A stretch of 6,057 bases of DNA from JANXDG01 sp964561135 (GTDB taxonomy: Bacteria; Elusimicrobiota; Endomicrobiia; DTEH01): NCBI GenBank assembly GCA_964561135.1, contig CAZLOB010000012.1:1-6057 (forward strand), in the 5' to 3' direction. Made by a program: the position numbers and the translations under genes. The notes beneath the pieces are model-generated. The model searched no databases and was not told the DNA's origin. It was given only the letters and a program-made list of their open reading frames with translations. Positions 1 to 6,057 of the stretch are shown here, piece by piece (within the stretch, counting starts at the first letter, position 1; every line of letters begins with the position of its first letter).

Positions 1-1
1 G

Positions 2-139
2 CAGATACCACAAAGTGTATTTGATGCTATGATATCCGGTGTTACTAATTATTGTTGGGTTCGTGTTTACGATTTTGCAGCAAATACTACTACAGCGTCT
101 GAATATGTATTTATTGTTAAAAAAGATACAGCAGGTGTA
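2..139 (+). other. C-terminal end of a type A Ig-like module (module A0, partial)
   Basis: Residues 1-46 match the final third of the type A modules found further on. The stretch NYCWVRVYDFAANTT at residues 17-31 lines up with GTNYISVRCWNAAGSTL of the next module and YNFVFVRAYDMAGNTT of module A2. It then runs into FIVKKDT, the same exit as FYIKKDT in A2. The rest of this module lies before the window. The linker after it reads DTAGV rather than the usual DTxPP. Confidence 0.75.
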
Positions 140-3100
140 AATATTGTTGATAATCAGCCGGATGATATATGGAGAAATTCATCAGCATACTACGATGTTG
201 ATTTCTACGCACTTGGCAACTCTCCGTTAGAAAGTGTAGAATACTGCGTATATACGCAAGCAAATCAAACCGGTGTTAACTCAATCCCATGGACTACCAT
301 TCTAGGGTTTACCCCAGGGACAACTTTCTTTACAACCAACTGGCCAATAGATCAATGGGAATTATTACCTGAAGGGACTAACTATATCTCTGTCAGATGT
401 TGGAATGCCGCAGGGTCAACTCTAACCATTGTAGATGTTTTCTCTGTTAGAAAGGATACAACACCACCGACATTAGGTCTTCTACTTTCACCCTTAGATG
501 CCCAAGCAACTAATATGTTACAGATAAACTTCGCTTGGCAACCAGCATCAGACTTATTAAGCGGTACAACCTTATATTATTTACAAGTTTCAACTTCAAC
601 TGACTTCGTTCCGCTTGTATTTTCATCTTACACAACAGAAACTTCTGTTGTATCCACGCCGCTGGTACAATCAACCTATTACTGGCGTATACAAGCAAAA
701 GATTTAGCGGATAACTGGTCTGAACTGTCTTCTATTTGGTCAGTTCAGATAGATACAACACCACCTTTAGTGCCAACTCTATCTGCACCTGTAGATAATT
801 ACACTACAAACCAAATGACACTTACATTCGAATGGTTAGCATCCTTAGACGATTTCTCCGGTTTAAAAGAGTATACACTTCAAATATCGACACTTCCAAC
901 TTTCACTGTTATTCTATATTCCACCGTTACCCCATCGCCTTATCATTCTACTACTTTACCACTGTCTACAACTTACTACTGGCGAGTATGTGCAATTGAC
1001 CGTGCTGCTAATTTCTCAGCATTTACTGCTTACTACACTCTTATTATCGACACAATTGCTCCAGCTGTGCCAACACTTGTATCTCCATTAGACGGTTTAG
1101 CAACTAACTATATTTATATCACATTTACATGGTCTGCTGCAGACATAGGTCCTGCTGGAGTAAGGGATTACACATTGGAAGTTTCAACTTTAACAGATTT
1201 TTCATCAATTTGGTATTCAACTGTAACTACATTAACAACACATACTACAATATTTGTAGAAAATATATACTACTGGCGTGTTAAAACAATAGACCGCGCG
1301 GGAAATTCATCGTTGTTTTCATCAACAAGAAGTTTCATAGTTGATATTTCATCACCGCCTGTACCCTTACTTATTTCACCGGCAGATGATACACGGACAA
1401 ATGTAACTTCTATTTCGTTTGATTGGACTACTGTTTCAGACATTGGTCCTGCAGGATTAAGTGGATACACATTACAACTATCAACCGATCCTGCGTTCTC
1501 GGTTATCAACTATTCATCAACTACAGTGTTAAATACTGCAACTTTAACACTATCAGAAGCGAGATATTTCTGGCGTGTAAAAACAGAAGACAAGGCAGGA
1601 AATTATAGTGTCTCAACATCATCAGAAATTACAGTTGATATAACCAAACCGTATGTTGTTGACAACCAACCTGGAGATGATGAATGGCGTGCTACAGGAA
1701 CAACAACATATGATGTTGACTTCTTTGACTTACCAGAAACTGCTACCTTAGGTGCTTCAGGACTTGATTATGCGCAGTACATCGTTTATCCATCAACTAA
1801 TTCGGATGGTACGGCAGCAGGGACATCGCTTACTTCCTGGCAGACAATATTTAACTGGTCTTTACCAACAAGAACTACTTTCTTTACTGACAACTGGAAT
1901 TTATCACCTGTATGGGATAGTTTACAGGAAGGATACAACTTTGTATTTGTTCGTGCATACGATATGGCAGGTAATACTACTGATTGCGACACTTATGTTT
2001 TCTATATTAAAAAAGACACTTTACCTCCTTTCATTATAAACAACGAACCAGTGGTGCCAAGTTGGACAAATTTGTCCATTTTACACGATATTGACTTTCA
2101 AGATTTAGGCAGTGGTGTTAAAGTTGCTTCATACACAGTGTTCTCTGCTGCAAACCAGTCAAGGACACAACTTGTCCCTTGGACAACAATATTTGATATT
2201 TCGCCATCGGTGAGTTTATACACTGATGATTGGGAGATAAATTTTGAACTATTACAACCAGGGACTAACTATATTTCAATACGTTGCTCAGACGCGTTAG
2301 GAAATACTACAACACAAATAGATGTATTCTGTGTGTTTAAAGATACTATACCGCCAAATAATATTACTAACCTAACTTCCACGCAGGGAAGCGCAGCTGG
2401 CGCTGTGCAACTACAATGGACAGCACCGTCTGATGATACAATATCTGATCCAGAGAATATCATATTGAAATCGTATCTTGTAAAATACAAAACAACACCA
2501 TTTGAGTCAAAATCAGATTTCTTAACAACAGGAAACACATTTTATATACCACCACCTGCACCACCTTATACAACTGAAACTACTACTGTTACAGGACTTG
2601 TTGAAGGTGCAACTTACTGGATTGGTATTTTACCACAGGATAAAGCGAACAATTATGCGATAGATGTTGCAACAACATCAAACTGGGCTACAAGAATACC
2701 GCCTGCACAAATCACAACTTTAGTTGCATCTGCACCTGAAGAATTAAACCCTGGCGAAGTAAAACTTTCCTGGATTGCAGTAGGTGATGATGGTTTATCC
2801 ACAGGTACTGCGTTAGGATATGTTGTAAAATATGCAACAGCGGTGTTTACAGAAGATGATTGGGATGCAAGTTGGGTATATACGTACACACAATCTTGGA
2901 CACCACTACCACCCGGGACACAAGAAGAAAAAATTTTGTCAATGCCACAACCTGGTACAACATATTATTTTGCAATAAAAGTTTATGATGATGCAATAAC
3001 ACCAAATTATTCTGTTATGTCAAACACAGTTTGTGTCCAAGCACGTCCTTCAGGACCTGCAGACGGTATCTTATGTTATGCTCAAGGAACATTAGCGAAT

Positions 3101-6057
3101 CCAAAATATTACAAAACAACTGCAGCTGGTGCTTCATGGTCAGGTCCATACGATGCAAATGCTGCTGCTGGTACTATCTACTGGTGTTTCCTTCGTGCAT
3201 GTCCAATTGTTAGAAACGAGAAACTTTTAGCTACATTAAGTTCAGGCGGACATATTTACATCCAACGATGGGATGGAGTTACAGGAAGTTGGGAGACGCC
3301 GGAGTTGTTGGACACAATTGCTTCAGCAGATGCCGCCTACCGAGCAGTAGATATTGCTTACGAACAAACAACAGGTAGGGCGCTTGTCGTCTGGCAGAAC
3401 CCAGCATCCGGTGGACAGGTTAAATACAGAATTTGGTCAGCTACTGCAACCGCATGGGTTACACCAACAACTGTGCTTACTGTTGGTGGAACAGGGATTG
3501 TTAGATGGGTAAGATTAGAACCACGTCCTGGAACCGACGAGATTATGCTTGTAACACTTGATGCTAACAATGATATGTTTGCTTACAGATGGGATGGAAC
3601 CTCATGGGTGAACAACCAACAACTTACTCTTTCAGCATACACTGCTGCTTACCAATGTTATGATCTTGCCTGGGAGAATACTCGTGGTAATTGTTTAATT
3701 CTTTGGGGTGAAGGAACAGCAACAAAATATGCTATGTGGTCATCAACAGCATCTTTGTGGAGCGTGGTCGGTGATGCAGGGCCAAACATTGCAGCATCTG
3801 CTAACTGGATAAAACTAGCCGCTGATAGATTACCAGGTTCTAACAGAATAGCGATGAGTAGCTTAGATGCTAGCTCAGACTGGAATGTTGCTATCTGGGA
3901 TGGAACTTCATGGTCAGCACCGACTGAGTTGTCAGCAACGATGGACGCTGCTACACCAAGATTAATTGATATTGCATGGGAAAAAGATACAGGTAGATGT
4001 ATTGCTGTAGGAATACCTTCAGCAGCGCCTGCAAGATATGTTTCTTATTCTATATGGTCAGGTGGTACTTGGTCAGCAGTTACACAATACACTGGTTATG
4101 ATTTAGGAAACAACACTGATATAAGATGGTTACAACTTGTCCCTGACCCAAATTCTAACAAAATGGTTTTAATTGCAGCAAACGCTGGTGCTGCAGGTGC
4201 TGTTTCATTGCGAACAATAAACTGGACAGCAACTGCTTGGTCCGGTGGTACTGCGTTAACAGCGCTTGGGTCAAACAATGCTTACGAATTCTTCATGCTT
4301 GCTTTAGATAAACACGATACAATCGCACCAACTTATGCTAATAACCAACTAGGAGATGATGAATGGCGTAATTCAAACTATGCTACATACGATGTTGACT
4401 TTTTTGACACAGGTGGTTCAAACTTATCAAAAGTGCAGACACAACTTGCAACATCAGCCGGCGGTGTTGGTGTTTATAGAAGTTGGAGTGACGAACTTGT
4501 TGGTCTTAATGTTGACCTTTACACTGACAACTGGCAACTTTCAAATACAACATGGGAACAGTTAATAGCAGGCAAAACTTTTGTTTCGTTAAGAATTTTT
4601 GATGGTGCAGGAAATTATACCACATTAACCGATGCATTTTATGTTCTTAAAGACACACAACCACCAATAATAATTAACAATCTTTTAGCTGATTCGTTCA
4701 CAACTTGGTATAATGTAAATCCGGGTGCAATTGTGGATATTGATTTTTATGACCAAACAGGTCTTTCGTTGCTCACAACTGCACAATATATATGTTCTGT
4801 TTCAACAACAAATATCTTTGAATACATACCTGATAGGTTAAATTACACAGCTAATTGGAGTATAACATCAGCTGATTGGGAATTATTACCTCAAGGCACA
4901 AACTATTTCACAGTACGTGTTTATGATTTAGCAGGAAATAGTTCAACAATTGTAGATGTGTTTAAAATATTAAAAGATACAGTACCACCATTTGCTATAA
5001 ACACACTTGAGGCTACTGAAGGACCGTTTAGAGGAACAATAAACCTTTCTTGGATTGTTCCAAATGATATAGGTTCAGGCTTTGTTGAAGAATATTTGAT
5101 AAAAATTGCAACTTATTCGATAAACACAGAAGAAGATTTTATAAAAGCAACGACTTTATACACAACAATTACACCACAACCTGAAGGTACACAAATAACT
5201 ATTACAATTACAGGGCTTGATGTTGAAACAACATATTATTTCAGAATAAAATGTAGAGATATTGTGAAATCACCGCCAAATCCGTATTATAACTGGTCAG
5301 AGATGTCAAACTTAGTATCTTGCAGACCTACAAAAGCTAATGTATGGATAAACGAAATTTATGCTTATGGCTCATCTGGCTCTGACTGGATTGAACTTTA
5401 TAACGATTTACCATACAATGTTTCATTAGAGAACTGGCAAGTTTTGTATAAAAACGATGTTGTATGGACAGGTACTGCCGATGATGTTATTTTAGCTTCA
5501 CAAACTTTTGTTATCTCAGAGCTTAATCTTGACCATACAATATCAACTTCTGTAGTATTGAGAAATCCGGCTGGTTTTGTCGTTGACAAAGTCGTATATC
5601 CTGTACATAACAAAGACGTATCTTTTGCAAGGATAACAGATGGTGGGAATTATTTTGAGTTTGATCCAACACCTACGCAAGGATATCTAAACTATGTATC
5701 AACATCAATAAAGATTAACGAAGTTAATTATGCTTCTTCTGAAGAGTTTATTGAGTTTTATAACAATTCAAACTCTACTATAACATTTACTGGATTTATA
5801 AGAAATTCGTCAGGAAGTAAATTTAAATTCACAAGAAAGTTTTATCCTTACTTTATCTCTGGTGTTGATTTTTCATCTACTGATGAAGACACAGGTTTAA
5901 CTTATAACGAAATATTTGGTACTTCAGGATTAGCAACATCAGACTTTGTTGTTTTAGAAAACACTTTAGGACAAACAATTGACAGGGTCTCTTTTGAAGG
6001 AGGAACAAAGTTGTACTATAATTCAGATGGTGTATTAACTACATATACACAATCTGC
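2..6057 (+). CDS. Giant multi-domain surface/secreted protein with Ig/FnIII-like, beta-propeller and lamin-tail modules (internal fragment, both ends missing)
   Basis: This frame runs through the whole window with no stop in 2,018 complete codons. Base 1 is the last base of an earlier codon and the final GC begins an Ala codon. Residue n starts at base 3n-1. The product is almost entirely beta-sandwich and propeller sequence, rich in Thr, Ser, Asn, Tyr and Trp, with few Cys and no hydrophobic membrane segment. Modules in order by residue: type A (1-46 partial, 47-156), four type B FnIII-like (157-550), type A twice (551-785), FnIII-like twice (786-1015), propeller (1017-1437), type A twice (1444-1663), FnIII-like (1664-1779), lamin-tail-like twice (1780-1898, 1901-2018+). 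Asp-Thr-x-Pro-Pro linkers join many of them. Such proteins in the families I know are exported and act in adhesion or surface layers; the specific role here is inferred. Signal peptide and anchor are not in view. The reading frame is very secure; the function is not. Confidence 0.96.
140..469 (+). other. Type A Ig-like module A1
   Basis: Residues 47-156 form a complete ~110-residue module. Landmarks shared with A2-A5 are DNQPDDIWR near its start (50-58), YDVDF (64-68), PWTTI (96-100), TNW (112-114), then W119 followed by LLPEGTNYISVR (121-132), and the exit VRKDTTPP (149-156). The repeated pattern of short beta strands ending in a xVRxYDxAGN-like hairpin resembles bacterial Ig-like domains. 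I do not recognise a named family with confidence. Two cysteines (82 and 133) are present but are not matched in the sister modules. It pairs with A0 upstream and leads into the type B array. Confidence 0.75.
470..1651 (+). repeat. Array of four tandem ~99-residue FnIII-like type B modules (B1-B4)
   Basis: Residues 157-550 split into B1 157-255, B2 256-354, B3 355-453 and B4 454-550. In each, a SPxDxxxTN segment leads to a core Trp (179, 278, 377, 475), then a Gly-containing turn, a YTLQxST strand, and a YYWRV strand whose Trp is at 228, 327, 425 and 524. The closing part is an xDxAxNxS hairpin and a linker based on DTTPP (DTTPP, DTIAP, DISSPP, DITKP). The spacing of 98-99 residues between equivalent Trp residues shows true tandem duplication. 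The fold is most likely fibronectin type III-like, acting as a rod or spacer between binding domains. B3 and B4 are particularly close, sharing DIGPAG followed by a V/L-x-x-YTL stretch. Confidence 0.88.
1652..2029 (+). other. Type A Ig-like module A2
   Basis: Residues 551-676 carry the clearest form of the type A signature: DNQPGDDEWR (554-563), YDVDFFD (570-576), W613-QTI, FFTDNW (627-632), EGYNFVFVRAYDMAGN (643-658) and exit YIKKDTLPP (668-676). At 126 residues it is longer than the ~110 of its sisters because of extra residues around 577-610, in a loop rich in Gly, Ala, Ser and Thr. The closest sister in the window is A4. The acidic GDD cluster could bind a metal or cap an edge strand, but nothing in the sequence proves it. 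Confidence 0.8.
1673..1690 (+). repeat. 18-base direct repeat, copy 1 (in module A2)
   Basis: The block ggagatgatgaatggcgt encodes GDDEWR in module A2. It is identical to 4352-4369 in module A4, about 2.7 kb downstream. Similarity continues less strictly on both sides (aaccaac before, tatgatgttgac-like after). It is a by-product of module duplication, and could also serve as homology for recombination within the gene. Confidence 0.85.
2030..2356 (+). other. Type A Ig-like module A3 (second of a pair)
   Basis: Residues 677-785 follow A2 directly. The start reads FIINNEP and keeps only the spaced Trp (688) of the NQPGDDEWR signature. Later landmarks are conserved: HDIDFQD (695-701), PWTTIF (727-732), YTDDW (740-744), PGTNYISIR (753-761), ALGNTT (765-770) and exit FKDTIPP (779-785). 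A5, also the second member of a pair, shares the degenerate IINN start and the DIDF strand, so A3 and A5 look like a subtype. It leads into the first FnIII-like domain. Confidence 0.78.
2357..2704 (+). other. Fibronectin type III-like domain C1
   Basis: Residues 786-901 show the FnIII layout: NITNLTSTQG as strand A, AVQLQW (801-806) with the core Trp, TAPSDD, then SYLVKYKT (824-831) as the central strand with the usual Tyr. TVTGLVEGATYWIGI (863-877) is the classic 'v-tgL-pgttY-f-v' stretch before the last hairpin, and QDKANNYA closes the fold. A Pro-rich run (IPPPAPPY, 850-857) sits in the loop before that Gly-Leu turn. The domain ends at RIPP. It probably acts as a structural spacer. Confidence 0.82.
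2705..3046 (+). other. Fibronectin type III-like domain C2
   Basis: Residues 902-1015 repeat the C1 pattern: AQITTLVASAPE (902-913), GEVKLSWIAVGDDG (918-931), LGYVVKYAT (938-946), ILSMPQPGTTYYFAIKVYDD (978-997) and SVMSNTVCVQA (1004-1014). The W-x-x-x-GDDG then GY-V-K/R-Y combination is common in FnIII domains of bacterial surface proteins. An insertion with three Trp residues (954, 958, 966) lies in the middle. The domain is immediately followed by the propeller without a DTxPP linker; the boundary is a short RPSGPAD segment. Confidence 0.85.
3050..4312 (+). repeat. Four ~100-residue double repeats, predicted eight-bladed beta-propeller
   Basis: Residues 1017-1437 differ from all flanking modules. 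Four double repeats begin near 1020, 1116 (VDIAYE), 1220 (YDLAWE) and 1322 (IDIAWE). Each has a first half with a TGR/RGN turn, a hydrophobic strand and a KYxxWSxTAxW strand. The second half has RWVRLEP-like and LVTLDA-like strands ending in WDGTSW. The Trp closing each half falls at 1046, 1097, 1152, 1202, 1253, 1304, 1357 and 1413, a period of 50-56 residues. That length suits a four-stranded blade, so eight blades are predicted. The first blade lacks the opening D-I-A-Y-E strand, while an extra strand of that type (AYEFFMLALD, 1427-1436) follows the last, consistent with ring closure. It resembles BNR/Kelch-like sugar- or ligand-binding propellers in size, but shows no Asp-box (S-x-D-x-G-x-x-W) or kelch GG motif. 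Ligand binding is inference. Confidence 0.7.
4331..4666 (+). other. Type A Ig-like module A4
   Basis: Residues 1444-1555 come straight after a DTIAP linker at 1439-1443 that ends the propeller. The type A signature is strong: NNQLGDDEWR (1447-1456), YDVDFFD (1463-1469), SW at 1495-1496, LYTDNW (1506-1511), W1518, FVSLRIFDGAGN (1527-1538) and exit FYVLKDTQPP (1546-1555). It is nearest to A2 at both protein and DNA level, sharing an 18-base identical block over the GDDEWR codons. The usual PWTTIF strand is replaced by VYRSWSDEL. Confidence 0.8.
4352..4369 (+). repeat. 18-base direct repeat, copy 2 (in module A4)
   Basis: This is identical to 1673-1690 and encodes the same GDDEWR motif in module A4. 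Recombination between the copies would delete about 2,679 bases, which is a multiple of three (893 codons). The reading frame would therefore be kept, with loss of A2 to the propeller. Confidence 0.85.
4667..4990 (+). other. Type A Ig-like module A5 (second of a pair)
   Basis: Residues 1556-1663 start IIINN like A3 and lack the GDDEWR signature, but keep a Trp (1569). Other landmarks are VDIDFYD (1578-1584), YTANW (1615-1619), W1626 with ELLPQGTNYFTVRVYDLAGN (1627-1646) and exit LKDTVPP (1657-1663). The block W-E-L-L-P-x-G-T-N-Y matches module A1 closely. With A4 it forms the third type A pair and it leads into an FnIII-like domain, as A3 does. Confidence 0.78.
4991..5338 (+). other. Fibronectin type III-like domain C3
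   Basis: Residues 1664-1779 show AINTLEATEG (1665-1674), TINLSWIVPNDIGSG (1679-1693), EEYLIKIAT (1696-1704), TITITGLDVETTYYFRIKCRD (1733-1753) and SEMSNLVSCRPT (1767-1778). These are the FnIII core Trp, the central Y-x-x-K strand, the Gly-Leu turn before the TYYF strand, and the final SN-V strand. A Pro-rich KSPPNPYYN loop lies before the last strand. It occupies the same place relative to the A pair as C1, and is followed directly by the first lamin-tail-like domain. Confidence 0.82.
5339..5695 (+). other. Lamin-tail-like (LTD) domain 1
   Basis: Residues 1780-1898 have the hallmarks of the bacterial LTD family, an Ig-fold related to the nuclear lamin tail. VWINEIYAYG (1781-1790) is the opening I-N-E-I strand and DWIELYN (1795-1801) is the W-I-E-L-Y/x-N strand. 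SLENWQVLY (1808-1816) is the 'L-x-x-W-x-L' strand, SQTFVIS is the middle strand, and GFVVDKVVYP (1858-1867) is the V-D-x-V strand. FARITDGG (1875-1882) leads to PTPTQGYLN (1889-1897), the typical family ending. In bacteria these domains occur on exported proteins, often near the C-terminus, and are thought to mediate binding or surface association. The exact role is unknown here. Confidence 0.88.
5702..6057 (+). other. Lamin-tail-like (LTD) domain 2 (cut by the window edge)
   Basis: Residues 1901-2018 begin a second LTD directly after the first: IKINEVNY (1903-1910), EEFIEFYNN (1914-1922), then FTGFIRN (1930-1936) in place of the usual L-x-x-W strand. A longer aromatic and charged middle follows (KFKFTRKFYPYF, 1940-1951). 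DFVVLENTLGQTIDRVSFEGG (1981-2001) is the late V-V-L then I-D-x-V strand pair. The closing P-T-P-G-x-x-N-like motif has not been reached. The Trp of LTD 1 is missing, so this copy is more divergent. Confidence 0.8.

Noticed and set aside
1..60. ATG at residue 10 as a possible start of the gene
   Set aside because: The frame is open before it and the codons on both sides belong to the body of a type A module. No Shine-Dalgarno-like sequence or signal peptide follows it.
241..412. Possible disulfide-bonded site from Cys82 and Cys133 in module A1
   Set aside because: The two cysteines are not conserved in A2-A5, and other modules have cysteines in different places. There is no pattern to support a conserved disulfide.
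1270..1509. Minus-strand open frame of 79 codons
   Set aside because: It is antisense to the B3-B4 repeats. Its openness follows from the codon pattern of the repeated plus-strand modules, and it shows no independent signature.
1752..2039. Plus-strand open frame of 95 codons in another frame
   Set aside because: It overlaps the long frame, which codes for module A2 with conserved landmarks. Its own translation has no recognisable domain, and there is no gap that could hold a promoter or ribosome binding site.
2269..2889. Two minus-strand open frames of 78-89 codons (2269-2538 and 2653-2889)
   Set aside because: Both lie opposite clear A3 and FnIII-like coding sequence with well-conserved motifs and look like chance antisense frames.
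3050..4312. Sialidase or other glycoside hydrolase reading of the propeller
   Set aside because: No S-x-D-x-G-x-x-W Asp-boxes and no arrangement of catalytic Arg/Glu/Tyr could be seen. The WDGTSW motifs are blade-closing strands, not Asp-boxes, so no enzyme is claimed.
5398..5613. Minus-strand open frame of 71 codons
   Set aside because: It is antisense to a canonical LTD domain and has no feature of its own.

Overview
The window is the inside of a single giant protein-coding gene. Plus-strand frame 2 is open from the first complete codon to the last base, giving 2,018 codons with no stop. It has no start codon that must be used and no terminator, so both ends of the gene lie outside the window. 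Other open frames on either strand are short and overlap this frame. I see no RNA gene, mobile element, CRISPR array, promoter or intergenic gap.

The translation reads as a secreted or surface-displayed, all-beta, multi-domain protein rich in Thr, Ser, Asn, Tyr and Trp. It is a chain of Ig/FnIII-like modules, mostly joined by an Asp-Thr-x-Pro-Pro type linker. In order it holds: the end of one 'type A' module and a complete type A module (2-469); four tandem ~99-residue 'type B' modules, FnIII-like with a YYWRV signature (470-1651); two type A modules (1652-2356); two fibronectin type III-like modules (2357-3046); a ~420-residue repeat region that looks like an eight-bladed beta-propeller (3050-4312); two more type A modules (4331-4990); another FnIII-like module (4991-5338); and two lamin-tail-like (LTD) domains, the second cut by the window edge (5339-6057).

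The type A modules always come in adjacent pairs. The order A-A-FnIII occurs on both sides of the propeller, which suggests growth by duplication of cassettes.

The organism is bacterial or possibly archaeal, with A/T-leaning codon choice and the standard code (TGG for Trp, no in-frame TGA). From memory of similar proteins, the mix of giant size, 'NQxGDDxWR' modules, 'TYYWRV' modules and LTD domains resembles the large surface proteins of uncultured lineages such as Elusimicrobiota, Omnitrophota and related candidate phyla. That placement is inference and cannot be proved from this window. The likely job is adhesion, surface coating or binding of an extracellular ligand. No catalytic domain, signal peptide, membrane anchor or sorting signal is visible here; any such element would lie in the missing termini.
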